Shown here piece by piece: positions 1 to 9,071 of a stretch of DNA of 64,000 bases (its first letter is position 1; each line of letters begins with the position of its first letter). Under the pieces are notes generated by a model that was not told the origin of the DNA, made no database searches, and saw only the letters and a list, made by a program, of their open reading frames with translations. The stretch comes from CAZRIE01 sp964600075 (GTDB lineage: Bacteria; Bacteroidota; Bacteroidia; Flavobacteriales; Flavobacteriaceae): the NCBI GenBank assembly GCA_964600075.1, contig CAZRIE010000004.1, positions 43,727 to 107,726 on the forward strand. Direction: 5' to 3'. Made by a program: the position numbers and the translations under genes.

Positions 1-1324
1 ATAGGTTAAGGTTCTTTGTCTCATCTGTAATCCGTTCTGCGGAATTAAGCCAGTTGGCATAGGCGAAGATGTTTCCGGTATCCGCAGGAAATCTATTGAA
101 TTCCGTTCTAGACCCGTCAGGATTGTAAATAGGCATATTGGGCCATGTGTGCAAGGCATTGAAAAGTATACCTTGCCCTCTCGTACCATCTGTTCTCGGT
201 ACTCTATCGATAACGTAGCTAGGAGCTATATTTAACCCAATCTCTACCTTATCGGATATATCATAAGCTAAGTTAGCACGTAGTGTATACTGCTGCCAAT
301 CAGTACCTAAGACTACCCCTTCTCGATCGGTGAACCCCATAATAACCGAACTCCGAAATTTCTCCGTATTCGATGAAATTGATAGGCTGTAAATTGACTG
401 AGGAGCTGTACGAAGCATGGCGCCATACCAATCATTATTCTTACCCTCGTATTGTGACGGATCTTGAAAGATGTCCGGTACGGGGTCACCCTGATCTTCA
501 TAATATTCTTTTTTGAACTGTGCGAATTCAACGGCATCCATCATTTCTAGTCTACCCCTTTCCGGAACAGATTGTATTCCCGTAGAAACGTTAAAATTTA
601 TACTCGTCTTGCCTGCCTGACCTTTCTTCGTGGTAATTAGCACAACCCCGTTTGCTGCTCTAGAACCATATAATGAGGTTGAAGCCGCATCTTTAAGTAC
701 TGAAATGTCTTCAATTTCAGCAGGATTTAATGTATTTATATTGCCTGCAATGGGAAAACCATCTACAACGTACAATGGGTCACTACCACCTGAAACGGAT
801 AGCTGGCCCCTAATACGAACATTAATGCCCTCACCAGGCTTACCCGTGGTTTGATTGATTTGCACACCGGCCAATTGCCCTTGCAATTTTTGAGCAACCT
901 GTGTTACCGGTATATCCGCAAATTCTGAAAGATCTACGGTCTGAACCGAACCCGTCACCTCTCTTTTTATTTGGGTACCATAACCCACCAAAACCACTTC
1001 GTCAAGTGCAGTGGCATCTTCAGTCATAGTCGCATTGACCTTGCTTTGACCATTAATCGGAATTTCTTGAGTGGTAAAACCGATATAGGAAAATACGAGT
1101 GTTCCATTATTACCATCTACATTAAAACTGTAGTTACCGTCAAAATCCGTTACGGTACCGTTTGTCGTTCCCTTTACAACGACATTTACGCCGGGAAGGC
1201 CAATTGAATCGTCAGCGGAAATTACCGTACCAGTCACTGTCGTATTCTGGGAATACCCATAACAGGACAGGAAAAGCATAAAAACAACGCAAATTGTTTT
1301 AAACTTTGTTGAGTTTTTTTTCAT
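1..1324 (-). CDS. SusC/RagA TonB-dependent receptor, N-terminal part (runs off the left edge)
   Basis: Outer-membrane TonB-linked receptor for glycan import; only about 441 N-terminal residues are inside the window, with the reading frame open to base 1. The ATG is at 1324-1322 and begins a signal peptide ending near YGYSQN. It is followed by a carboxypeptidase-regulatory-like domain (about 25-105, with GLPGVNVVVKGT and SYIGF), the family marker LDEVVLVGYG, and the plug domain with SGGSDPLYVVDGFPI, SVLKDAASTSLYGSRAANG and VLITTKKG. These are classic SusC landmarks. A SusD partner would be expected just beyond the left edge. Its promoter region carries the eight-unit 10-bp array at 1411-1490, linking it to the GntR rhamnose regulator encoded immediately upstream. 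The substrate is not shown by the sequence; a rhamnose-containing glycan is inferred from regulation. Confidence 0.93.
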   Translation of the reverse strand, partial: MKKNSTKFKTICVVFMLFLSCYGYSQNTTVTGTVISADDSIGLPGVNVVVKGTTNGTVTDFDGNYSFNVDGNNGTLVFSYIGFTTQEIPINGQSKVNATMTEDATALDEVVLVGYGTQIKREVTGSVQTVDLSEFADIPVTQVAQKLQGQLAGVQINQTTGKPGEGINVRIRGQLSVSGGSDPLYVVDGFPIAGNINTLNPAEIEDISVLKDAASTSLYGSRAANGVVLITTKKGQAGKTSINFNVSTGIQSVPERGRLEMMDAVEFAQFKKEYYEDQGDPVPDIFQDPSQYEGKNNDWYGAMLRTAPQSIYSLSISSNTEKFRSSVIMGFTDREGVVLGTDWQQYTLRANLAYDISDKVEIGLNIAPSYVIDRVPRTDGTRGQGILFNALHTWPNMPIYNPDGSRTEFNRFPADTGNIFAYANWLNSAERITDETKNLNL

Positions 1325-1385
1325 AATCGTACTTATTAGTTAGTTAGAGATTTTTGCCAATCGAAAAAAAATATTCGATTATGAT

Positions 1386-1393
1386 CAAAAGTA
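1386..1393 (-). promoter_or_regulatory. -7-like promoter box (TACTTTTG) for the left-edge SusC gene
   Basis: On the minus strand the sequence TACTTTTG fits the Bacteroidota TAnnTTTG -7 element. It lies about 62 bp before the SusC start, and 17 bp separate it from the nearest unit of the decamer array. The same 16-17 bp spacing recurs at the two other putative GntR sites, which supports this assignment. No convincing -33 TTG is seen, so the array occupies the place of the -33 region. Confidence 0.5.
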
Positions 1394-1410
1394 TCTTACG
1401 AAAACTACTT

Positions 1411-1490
1411 CGCCGTCCTGTGGTGACCTGCGGTGTCCTGTTGTGTCCTGCAGTGTCCTGTGGTGTCCTGTAGTGTCCTGTGGTATGCTG
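1411..1490 (-). repeat. Eight-unit tandem 10-bp repeat, putative multi-copy GntR operator array
   Basis: Eight consecutive decamers with no spacing error. On the minus strand most units read CAGGACA followed by C, a variable base and A or G; the distal unit (1481-1490) and the CAGGTCA and CAGGACG units are degenerate. Two-unit versions of the same decamer stand upstream of the rhamnose catabolic operon (2896-2915) and of the second SusC operon (11121-11140), in the same orientation toward their gene. One unit per helical turn would place every unit on the same DNA face. The role as operator for the adjacent GntR protein is inferred from this recurrence. Confidence 0.7.
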
Positions 1491-1734
1491 TGCTACCGAT
1501 AAAAAACAGGTTGTTTTCTAAAAAGCATGCTAATGAGAAGGTGAATTATTTATTCAGGTTCTTAAATTTTTATTCCGAATACAAAATGGCAATTTTCCTA
1601 GCAAATAAGAATCTTTGGCTAGCAGCTATACCTATGAAGAAAAATAACTGATTTCAATAAGATAAAAAAATCAAGGACAAAGACCAAAAAAACAGAGAAG
1701 GCCATATATGTTCTAAATTTTTTTTTAATGGTTT

Positions 1735-2778
1735 TTAAAGCGATTCTCGATCTATAAAGTTAAATGGGTTTTTAATCTGGTCTTTTTTGTTGTCCAATAT
1801 CAATTCGGCCGCCGTCTTGCCCATAGCATTAAAATCTGTAGAAATAACGGTGATGCCCAGCAACTCTTTTAACGGTGTTTCATTGTAGGATATAACCCCG
1901 ATGTCTTTACCAAGAACGAACTCATCGGTACGAATCTGGTTGATCAAGTGAACCAGATCGAGTTCTTCGATGGTAATGAAAAGATCACCTCTTCGTAGAA
2001 TGACGTCGTCAAAAATCTCATCGATGATTTCAAAATCCAAGGAAAACTCCACGCAGAATTTTTTAAATCCATGAAGAATCCGTTTAGGGTAAGGATAAAC
2101 TGATTTTGTAGGGTATACTAAAATCAATTTCTCATATTTAGAAATTTTTTCAATTCCCTTTTTTAAGGCATTATAGATATCCTCTTCAAAATCTTGATAT
2201 ACCTTAGCGATGTTTCCATCAAAGCCTAACTTATTATCTACGACAACAAGCTTGTCTTTGGGTATTTTCTTTATAGCCTTTAAGATAATTTCCGTGTTGC
2301 TATTATGTTCTAGTTTTTCGCTCTTAAAATGCGGCATTACCACATAATAATCATAGGCATTGGCATGCTTTTCAATCAAATTCAAAAAAATGGTTTCGTC
2401 GCAATGGTAAATGACCAGGTCGGTATGTGCATTATTACCAATGTTATTTATAAAAGAATTATAGATGCGCATTTTGTAAGAGCTCGGTTTGTTGATGAGC
2501 ATAAGAATATTGACTTTTGACAATAACTGTGTCCGGGTAATATAGTACCCTTTGCCCCTAATAGATGAAATTATCTTTCGTTCTTTGAGTATATTGTAGG
2601 CTTTCTCTACGGTATCTCTAGAGAGCAAATATTCTTCACTAAAGCTATTTATCGAAGGTATTTTCTCATCGATTTTAAGATTACCTACCGAAATATTATG
2701 GATAATAGATTCGACAATCTGCCTATATTTAGGTATTCTCGAATGTTCGTCTATCCGTATATGTTTAAACATTTTCAT
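1735..2778 (-). CDS. GntR-family transcriptional regulator with periplasmic-binding-like effector domain (rhamnose regulator)
   Basis: DNA-binding regulator of 347 residues. Residues 10-80 form a GntR winged helix-turn-helix (IPKYRQIVESIIHNI, SVGNLKIDEKIPS, then SRDTVEKAYNILKERKII and IRGKGYYI). Residues 90-340 resemble a LacI/periplasmic-binding sugar-sensing domain, ending in the typical GITVISTDFNAMGKTAAELIL segment. This is the architecture of AraR-like and of Bacteroides sugar regulators. It is divergent from the rhamnose catabolic operon, with a two-unit decamer site in the shared intergenic region, and sits between two of its presumed targets. L-rhamnose or a catabolic intermediate is the likely effector (inference). 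Whether it represses or activates cannot be decided; the sites cover the -33 region, upstream of the -7 box. Confidence 0.88.
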   Translation of the reverse strand: MKMFKHIRIDEHSRIPKYRQIVESIIHNISVGNLKIDEKIPSINSFSEEYLLSRDTVEKAYNILKERKIISSIRGKGYYITRTQLLSKVNILMLINKPSSYKMRIYNSFINNIGNNAHTDLVIYHCDETIFLNLIEKHANAYDYYVVMPHFKSEKLEHNSNTEIILKAIKKIPKDKLVVVDNKLGFDGNIAKVYQDFEEDIYNALKKGIEKISKYEKLILVYPTKSVYPYPKRILHGFKKFCVEFSLDFEIIDEIFDDVILRRGDLFITIEELDLVHLINQIRTDEFVLGKDIGVISYNETPLKELLGITVISTDFNAMGKTAAELILDNKKDQIKNPFNFIDRESL

Positions 2779-2895
2779 AGTAACATAGATTTGTACTTAA
2801 CTCAGGGTAAGTTTAATAAAAAAAATCCAATACACTGTTTTTTTAATTATTTTCATCGCTCCATTTTAAGAATATCCAATTATTTTTTAGCCTTA

Positions 2896-2915
2896 CGGTA
2901 CAGTACAGGATAGAA
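2896..2915 (+). promoter_or_regulatory. Two-unit putative GntR operator before the rhamnose catabolic operon
   Basis: Two head-to-tail decamers, CGGTACAGTA then CAGGATAGAA, match the units of the array at 1411-1490. Fourteen bases (ACAGTACAGGATAG) are identical to the site at 11121-11140. The site ends 17 bp before a -7-like TACTTTAG at 2933-2940 and 54 bp before the aldolase start, in the intergenic region shared with the GntR gene. Confidence 0.65.
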
Positions 2916-2932
2916 ACCTCCAAACACTATTT

Positions 2933-2940
2933 TACTTTAG
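2933..2940 (+). promoter_or_regulatory. -7-like promoter box (TACTTTAG) for the rhamnose operon
   Basis: TACTTTAG matches seven of eight positions of the Bacteroidota TAnnTTTG element. It lies 29 bp before the ATG at 2970 and 17 bp after the decamer site. Confidence 0.5.
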
Positions 2941-2969
2941 CCACACTAAAAAACACAAAGCCAATCAGT

Positions 2970-5075
2970 ATGAGCAAACCAGTCACGCAATTTAAATATG
3001 TAGATAACCTCTGGGACGAAAAAAAAGCGGCCGAGCTGGGAAACGATCAAGTAGCCCTATTTTTATACCGATCCAATATTCTTGGAGCCGATTTGAGAAT
3101 CACTAACTATGGTGGTGGTAATACAAGCTGTAGGACTATAGAAAAAGATCCGTTGACCGATCAAGAGGTTGAGGTTATGTGGATTAAGGGTTCGGGCGGC
3201 GATATTGGCACCTTGACCAAAGCAGGTATTGCCGGTTTATATACCGAGCGACTCAAAAACCTTAAAAATGTCTACGGAGGCCTTGAAGATGAAGACCGAA
3301 TGGTTGGCCTTTTTTACCATTGCATCTACGATCTTGATAGCAAGGCACCTTCTATCGATACACCATTGCACGGCTTACTGCCATTCAAACATATTGACCA
3401 CCTTCATCCCGATGCCCTAATTGCGGTTGCTGCAGCAAAGGATAGTGAAAAAGTTACAAAAGAAATCTGGGGAGACACCATGGGTTGGGTGCCTTGGCAA
3501 CGGCCTGGTTTCGATCTTGGTCTTCAGCTAGAAAAGTGTCTTAACGACAACCCGGGTATTCGTGGTATCGTTTTGGGTAGCCATGGCCTCTTTACTTGGG
3601 GCGACACTTCATATGAATCTTACATGAACAGTTTGGAAGTCATCGAAATGGCCTCCGCATATATCGAGAAAAAAATCAAGGATAATGGTAGCGTTTTTGG
3701 AGGGGAAAAACTAGATAGCCTTCCTAAAAAAGACCGTATCGAAAAAGCGGCCCAACTAATGCCTTTGCTCCGCGGACTTTGTTCTGCCGAGAATCGTATG
3801 ATCGGCCACTTCAACGATAGTGATGTCGTACTTGAATACATCAACAGTAATGACCTTTCACTTTTGGCGCCTATGGGCACCTCATGCCCGGATCATTTTC
3901 TAAGAACAAAAATACAACCGCTAGTTCTTGACCTCGATACCCAAACTGACCTTATGGATACCGAAGCTGTTCTGCAACAACTGAAACCGGCCTTTGAACA
4001 GTATAAGAAAGAATATGCAGACTATTATGATAAACATAAACGCGCCAATAGTCCGGCAATGCGCGATGCGAGTCCGGTAATCATAATTTTTCCCGGTGTC
4101 GGTATGTTCAGTTTTGCGAAGAACAAACAGACTACGCGTGTGGCCAATGAATTTTACGTCAACGCCATTAATGTCATGCGAGGTGCAGAGGCCATAACAG
4201 CATATACCTCCTTGCCTAGACAAGAGGCTTTTGATATAGAATATTGGCTATTGGAAGAAGCAAAACTTCAGCGAATGCCGAAAGAAAAACCATTGTCTCG
4301 AAAAGTGGCCGTTGTAACGGGCGCAGGTGGTGGTATCGGTAAAGCCATTGCAGATAAGCTGGCAGAAGAAGGTGCCAACGTAGTGTTGACCGATATTGTC
4401 GAAGACCGATTGCAGGAAGCTTTGGAAACTTTTGGAAAAGACGTGGCAACCTACGCCGTTTGTGACGTTACTAAAAGTAACTCCATTGCAGAAGCGTTCA
4501 AAAAAGCATGTCTTGATTTTGGAGGAGTAGATATCGTGGTGCATAGTGCCGGTCTTGCTATTTCAAAACCTTTGGAAGAGACCACAGAGAAAGATTGGGA
4601 CATTCTACAGAATGTTTTGGTAAAAGGGCAGTTTGAACTTGCTCAGAAGTCCGTTGCGATAATGCGGAAGCAAAATCTTGGTGGTGATTTTATAAGTATC
4701 GCCAGTAAGAATGGACTGGTAGCTGGCCCCAACAATGTTGCCTATGGAACTTCTAAAGCTGCACAACAACATATGGCCCGTTTGCTGGCCGCCGAATTGG
4801 GTGGAGATAAAATACGCGTAAATACCGTAAACCCTGATGGGGTAATCGTGGGCAGTAAGATTTGGGAAGGTGACTGGGCCGAAGGCCGTGCAAAAGCTTA
4901 TGGAATTACGGTCGAAGAACTTCCGGCACATTACGCCAAAAGAAACCTGTTGAACGAGATTATTTATCCGCAAGATATTGCGAATGGCGTTTTTGCTTTA
5001 GTTGGTGTGCTCGACAAGAGTACCGGTAATATTATCAACGTAGACGGTGGTATGGCTACGGCCTTTGTGCGGTAA
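2970..5075 (+). CDS. rhaD: Bifunctional rhamnulose-1-phosphate aldolase / L-lactaldehyde dehydrogenase (aldolase-SDR fusion)
   Basis: Fusion enzyme of 701 residues. The class II aldolase half (about 1-430) splits L-rhamnulose-1-phosphate into dihydroxyacetone phosphate and L-lactaldehyde. Zinc-site segments are visible as HIDHLHPDALI near 141 and LGSHGLFTWG near 203, and an early GGGNTSCR phosphate-binding loop is present. The C-terminal half (about 445-701) is a short-chain dehydrogenase with TGAGGGIG near 448 and a Y-x3-K pair (YGTSK) near 592, which would oxidise lactaldehyde to L-lactate. The length fits the RhaEW/YuxG-type family. It is the first gene of the operon, under the two-unit decamer site. 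Cytosolic. Very secure; the name rhaD is shared with unrelated single-domain aldolases. Confidence 0.95.
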   Translation: MSKPVTQFKYVDNLWDEKKAAELGNDQVALFLYRSNILGADLRITNYGGGNTSCRTIEKDPLTDQEVEVMWIKGSGGDIGTLTKAGIAGLYTERLKNLKNVYGGLEDEDRMVGLFYHCIYDLDSKAPSIDTPLHGLLPFKHIDHLHPDALIAVAAAKDSEKVTKEIWGDTMGWVPWQRPGFDLGLQLEKCLNDNPGIRGIVLGSHGLFTWGDTSYESYMNSLEVIEMASAYIEKKIKDNGSVFGGEKLDSLPKKDRIEKAAQLMPLLRGLCSAENRMIGHFNDSDVVLEYINSNDLSLLAPMGTSCPDHFLRTKIQPLVLDLDTQTDLMDTEAVLQQLKPAFEQYKKEYADYYDKHKRANSPAMRDASPVIIIFPGVGMFSFAKNKQTTRVANEFYVNAINVMRGAEAITAYTSLPRQEAFDIEYWLLEEAKLQRMPKEKPLSRKVAVVTGAGGGIGKAIADKLAEEGANVVLTDIVEDRLQEALETFGKDVATYAVCDVTKSNSIAEAFKKACLDFGGVDIVVHSAGLAISKPLEETTEKDWDILQNVLVKGQFELAQKSVAIMRKQNLGGDFISIASKNGLVAGPNNVAYGTSKAAQQHMARLLAAELGGDKIRVNTVNPDGVIVGSKIWEGDWAEGRAKAYGITVEELPAHYAKRNLLNEIIYPQDIANGVFALVGVLDKSTGNIINVDGGMATAFVR

Positions 5076-5165
5076 TCCCTCCCCGACCCTCCCCAGCCGG
5101 GAGGGAGTCAAGGCCTACCCCCATTATGGGGGAGTCAGAGGGGGACCTTCCCCCAACGACGAAGA
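5076..5165 (+). repeat. Intergenic C/G-rich inverted-repeat element
   Basis: Between the aldolase and isomerase genes lies a strongly C/G-rich stretch unlike its surroundings: CTCCCCAGC with GGGAGGGAG, then CCCCCATTATGGGGG, then GGGGGACCTTCCCCC. These three palindromes can form hairpins. Similar short palindromic elements are scattered between genes in many Bacteroidota genomes (established knowledge). It may act as a processing or attenuation site inside the operon, or be a neutral mobile repeat. Confidence 0.6.
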
Positions 5166-5250
5166 ATGCTCATTGCAGATAAGCGAATTGTTAAAATTTT
5201 GCAGGCCGATCCATAAAAACATCTTACAGGATGAACCCAATTGAATTTTC

Positions 5251-6531
5251 ATGAAAATAGATAAACAACAAATAGCCGATACCAATCATAAGGATATGGG
5301 TTCCCATGCCGAAAGTTTCGATTATATCGCGGGTACTTTGGCAAAAAAAGGTGCCGACGTTGAAGAAATCGTTCAAAAACTGGCCGATTTTCAAGTGGCC
5401 GTACCAAGTTGGGCCTTAGGGGCAGGTGGTACACGTTTCGGACGCTTTGGTTTTCAGGGAGAGCCTAGCAACCTTGAGCAAAAAATCAATGATGTCGGTG
5501 CTCTTCATGCACTGACCAAAACGGCAGGGGCAATTTCTTTACACATTCCATGGGATGTACCCAATGATTACCAAGCTATAAAACAATTGGCAGATTCACA
5601 CGGTATTATTTTCGATGCCGTAAATAGCAACACCTTTCAAGACCAGAAAAATTCGAATGAAAGTTATAGGCATGGGTCGTTGAGCAATTCTAGTGAAGCT
5701 TCTCGGCAGCAGGCGGTTCAGCACAATATCGATGTCATTAAAATTGGTGACAAGTTGGGTAGCAAAAGCTTGACGGTTTGGTTGGCCGATGGCTCTTCTT
5801 TTCCCGGGCAGACTAATTTTCAGTCCGCTTTGCGTCATACCGAAGACAGTCTGAAAAAAATCTATGCCGCTTTGCCTCATGACTGGAAACTCTTTATCGA
5901 GTACAAACCATATGAGCCTAATTTTTACAGCACGGTTATACAAGATTGGGGTACTTCTTTTATGTTGGCAAATGTATGTGGTGATAAAGCCTATACCTTG
6001 GTAGACCTCGGCCACCACTTACCAAATACGAATATCGAACAGATTGTTTCTACATTAATGCTTAAGGGCAAATTGGGCGGCTTCCATTTTAACGATAGCA
6101 AGTATGGCGACGATGATCTAACGGTGGGTAGCGTAAAACCGTACGCACTTTTTCTCATTTTCAACGCTTTGGTGTACGGCATGGAAAATAATCCGCAGAA
6201 TCCCTACCCTGCTTGGATGATCGATGCCAGTCATAACATTAAAGATCCATTGGAAGATATTATACAGTCTTTAGAAGCCATACAAGAAGCCTATGCAAAA
6301 GCGTTATTGGTAGATCAAGTTGCCTTAAACGAGGCACAACAAAATCACGACGTGGTGAAGTGCCAAGAAATTCTACAAGACGCCTACCGTACCGATGTGA
6401 GACCTTTATTGCAAAGAGCTCGATTGAATCGCGGCGGAGCTTTAGATCCAATCAAAGCCTACCGTTCATTACAAGTGCGCAAGGCCTTAATTTCTGAGAG
6501 AGGCCTACATTCTGTAGCTTCAGGATTATAA
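5251..6531 (+). CDS. rhaI: L-rhamnose isomerase (RhaI type, TIM barrel)
   Basis: Metal-dependent isomerase of 426 residues converting L-rhamnose to L-rhamnulose. The TIM barrel carries metal and substrate residues in FIEYKPYEPN (near 216), DLGHHLPN (near 252), FHFNDSKYGDDD (near 280) and MIDASHN (near 325). N-terminal VAVPSWALGAGGTRFGRF is typical of the Pseudomonas stutzeri-type rhamnose isomerase rather than E. coli RhaA. The ATG at 5251 follows a 175-bp gap with the repeat element and is 10 bp before the kinase gene. Secure from family and operon context. Confidence 0.93.
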   Translation: MKIDKQQIADTNHKDMGSHAESFDYIAGTLAKKGADVEEIVQKLADFQVAVPSWALGAGGTRFGRFGFQGEPSNLEQKINDVGALHALTKTAGAISLHIPWDVPNDYQAIKQLADSHGIIFDAVNSNTFQDQKNSNESYRHGSLSNSSEASRQQAVQHNIDVIKIGDKLGSKSLTVWLADGSSFPGQTNFQSALRHTEDSLKKIYAALPHDWKLFIEYKPYEPNFYSTVIQDWGTSFMLANVCGDKAYTLVDLGHHLPNTNIEQIVSTLMLKGKLGGFHFNDSKYGDDDLTVGSVKPYALFLIFNALVYGMENNPQNPYPAWMIDASHNIKDPLEDIIQSLEAIQEAYAKALLVDQVALNEAQQNHDVVKCQEILQDAYRTDVRPLLQRARLNRGGALDPIKAYRSLQVRKALISERGLHSVASGL

Positions 6532-6541
6532 ACAAAGACAG

Positions 6542-7915
6542 ATGAAAACTAAGGTAACGGCCGTATTCGACATTGGTAGAACAAATAAAAAATTCTTTCT
6601 GTTCGATGTTAATTTTCAGGAAGTATACCGCGAGTATAATCGCTTTGAAGACATTACGGACGAAGACGGCTATCCTACGGAAAACCTGGAAGCGCTCGAA
6701 AAGTGGGCCAAAGAAGTTTTCGATAGAATGCTTGATTCCCCTGAATTCGATATTGTTTCCTTAAACTTCTCTTGTTATGGGGCCAGTCTGGTACATATTG
6801 ATGAAAATGGAAAGGTGCTTACGCCGCTCTACAACTATATGAAGCCTTTGGCAACTAAAATTTACGATGTTTTCTATGGAAAATATGGACCGGAAGACGA
6901 ATTTTCAAGAACGACCGGTTCCCTCAAGCTGGGTATGCTGAATACGGGCATGCATCTATACTGGCTCAAACAAGAACAGCCCGAAATTTTCAAAAAAATC
7001 AAATATTCCTTACATCTACCACAATACATAAGTTACATTTTTACTGGGGTTCCAGTAAGCGAATATACGAGCGTCGGTTGCCATACTATTTTGTGGGATT
7101 TTGAGAAAAACACCTATCACGATTGGGTTGCGAAAGAAGGGATCGACCACGTACTACCTCCGATAGTGGCTACTGAAAAAACAATTCCTGTTGAATATCG
7201 TGGAAAGACCATTCAAATGGGGGCGGGTATCCATGATAGTTCTTCTGCATTATTACCTTATGTACGTAGCATTACCGAACCATTTTTACTGGTATCGACA
7301 GGTACTTGGAGCATTTCGATAAACCCTTTTAGCGAAGGTATGCTGACCCTTGAAGACATACACGACGAGAGCCTTTTTAATATGCGAATCGATGGTAGCC
7401 CGGTAAAGATTGCACGGCTCTTTTTGGGTAGTGAGTACAAACTTCAGGTCAAATCGTTGGCTGCACACTTTAAACTACCGGAAGATTATCATAGAACCGT
7501 GAAATTTGATCAGGACACGTTCTTTGAAATTAACAAAAATTTCGAACCCATGTTTAAATGGATTAGTATTTCGTCAGAAAATGAACCTGAGAAAACGCTT
7601 ATACCATATAACCGATTTGAACATGCCTACCATCAATTAATGTTAGAATTGGTTCTGCTACAAGTCGATAGTATCAAATCGGCAATCGGCGACCAAGCTA
7701 TCAAACGGCTGTACATCGATGGGGGATTCACTGATAACGATGTGTACATTAAACTGTTATCACTTTACTTAAGAAACATGAAATTACGAACGACCGATTC
7801 GTCTTTAGGATCTGCACTAGGCGCGGCAATAGTTATTTCAGGTTTAAGTCTTGATGCTAAATTCTTGAATGATAACTACGGTCTGAAAGAACACAAGCCC
7901 CTAAAAAACATATAA
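6542..7915 (+). CDS. rhaB: Rhamnulokinase (FGGY carbohydrate kinase)
   Basis: ATP-dependent kinase of 457 residues phosphorylating L-rhamnulose to L-rhamnulose-1-phosphate. The N-terminal phosphate loop is FDIGRTNKKFFLFD (9-22). The middle has MGAGIHDSSSALLPY and LVSTGTWSISINPF, typical of FGGY ATPase-like domains, and the C-terminal domain has YIDGGFTDNDVYIKLL near 391 and SSLGSALGAA. Length agrees with rhamnulokinases. It lies between the isomerase (10 bp gap) and the lactate dehydrogenase (1 bp gap), so translational coupling is likely. Confidence 0.93.
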   Translation: MKTKVTAVFDIGRTNKKFFLFDVNFQEVYREYNRFEDITDEDGYPTENLEALEKWAKEVFDRMLDSPEFDIVSLNFSCYGASLVHIDENGKVLTPLYNYMKPLATKIYDVFYGKYGPEDEFSRTTGSLKLGMLNTGMHLYWLKQEQPEIFKKIKYSLHLPQYISYIFTGVPVSEYTSVGCHTILWDFEKNTYHDWVAKEGIDHVLPPIVATEKTIPVEYRGKTIQMGAGIHDSSSALLPYVRSITEPFLLVSTGTWSISINPFSEGMLTLEDIHDESLFNMRIDGSPVKIARLFLGSEYKLQVKSLAAHFKLPEDYHRTVKFDQDTFFEINKNFEPMFKWISISSENEPEKTLIPYNRFEHAYHQLMLELVLLQVDSIKSAIGDQAIKRLYIDGGFTDNDVYIKLLSLYLRNMKLRTTDSSLGSALGAAIVISGLSLDAKFLNDNYGLKEHKPLKNI

Positions 7916-7916
7916 T

Positions 7917-9071
7917 ATGGAATCGCAAATAAACTCGCAATACCCTTCAGTGGATGATTTACGTGAGAAAGCACAAAAGAGAACGCCCCGCTTCGCTTTC
8001 GAATATCTTGACGGGGGCTGTAACGAAGACGTCAGTATTACGCGAAACACGGCTGAGATAAGACAAGTACAATTACAACCAAGATATCTTAGAAACTATG
8101 GCACAAGTTCCATAAAAACAAAGGTGTTAGGTATGGAATTCGATGCTCCATTTGGTATCGCTCCGGTGGGTCTTCAAGGTTTGATGTGGCCAAACTCGCC
8201 CGCAATTCTGGCCAAGGCTGCGTACCAACATAATATTCCGTTCATTCTGAGTACGGTAACCACTATGGATATCGAAAAGGCAAGCGAGCTTACCGAAGGT
8301 AATGCTTGGTTTCAGCTGTATAACCCCATTGATGATGCTATTCGCGACGATATTATAGATCGCGCCGAAGCGGCAGGGTGTCCGGTTCTCGTTTTGTTGT
8401 GCGACGTACCTACTTTTGGATATCGGCCACGTGACTTTAGAAACGGACTCGCATTACCGCCTAAAATGTCGGTCACAAATATTCTTCAAATTCTTGGAAA
8501 ACCGACTTGGGCGTTCAATACTCTTAAATACGGCCAGCCTACTTTTGAAACCTTAAAACCCTATACACCGGAAGGTCTAAACCTCAAACAACTGGGGCAG
8601 TTTATGGATCAAACTTTTTCCGGCCGCTTGAACGAAGAAAAAATAAAGCCGATACGTGACAAATGGAAAGGGAAATTGGTTTTAAAAGGAGTTGCTTCTG
8701 AACAAGATACCCAAGATGCCATTCGAATGGGTTTTGACGGTATTATTGTTTCCAACCATGGTGGCAGGCAATTGGATGCCGCCCAATCTACTATAAATTC
8801 CTTGAATGGTATTGTGGAGAAGTATAGTGATCAAATTGAAATCATGATGGATAGTGGCATGCGTTCAGGCCCCGATATTGCGAGGGCCATGGCCAGTGGC
8901 GCAAAATTCACTTTTATGGGCAGATCGTTCATGTATGGAGTTGAAGCCTTGGGCAACAAAGGCGGAAACCATACCATCTCCATTTTAAAAAAGCAGTTTA
9001 AGCAAGTAATGGATCAACTCTGTTGTGAGCGGGTCGAAGATTTGCCCAAACATTTGATAACCGAAAAATAA
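7917..9071 (+). CDS. lldD: FMN-dependent L-lactate dehydrogenase / alpha-hydroxy-acid oxidase
   Basis: Flavoenzyme of 384 residues oxidising an L-2-hydroxy acid. In this operon it most likely turns L-lactate from the lactaldehyde step into pyruvate, passing electrons to the respiratory chain. Family marks: EYLDGGCNEDVSITRN near the N-terminus, GIAPVGLQGLMWP, the catalytic histidine block SNHGGRQLD near 278, and the FMN phosphate-binding segments DSGMRSGPDIARAMASGA and GRSFMYG. Length fits LldD. It starts 1 bp after the kinase stop. Other hydroxy acids (glycolate, mandelate) are possible on fold alone; context favours L-lactate. Confidence 0.88.
   Translation: MESQINSQYPSVDDLREKAQKRTPRFAFEYLDGGCNEDVSITRNTAEIRQVQLQPRYLRNYGTSSIKTKVLGMEFDAPFGIAPVGLQGLMWPNSPAILAKAAYQHNIPFILSTVTTMDIEKASELTEGNAWFQLYNPIDDAIRDDIIDRAEAAGCPVLVLLCDVPTFGYRPRDFRNGLALPPKMSVTNILQILGKPTWAFNTLKYGQPTFETLKPYTPEGLNLKQLGQFMDQTFSGRLNEEKIKPIRDKWKGKLVLKGVASEQDTQDAIRMGFDGIIVSNHGGRQLDAAQSTINSLNGIVEKYSDQIEIMMDSGMRSGPDIARAMASGAKFTFMGRSFMYGVEALGNKGGNHTISILKKQFKQVMDQLCCERVEDLPKHLITEK

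Noticed and set aside
1411..1490. CRISPR array or microsatellite
   Set aside because: Units are 10 bp with no spacers, so it is not CRISPR. Chance microsatellite is less likely because the same unit occurs in two copies at two other promoters with matching spacing.
1433..1651. 72-codon open frame starting in the decamer array (Cys/Val-rich start)
   Set aside because: Its first third is just the translation of the 10-bp repeat, and the rest resembles no protein. The operator reading explains the repeat better.
5217..5236. TTACAGGATGAAC upstream of rhaI as another GntR site
   Set aside because: Only one unit matches, and the position is inside an operon just before a start codon without a promoter box.
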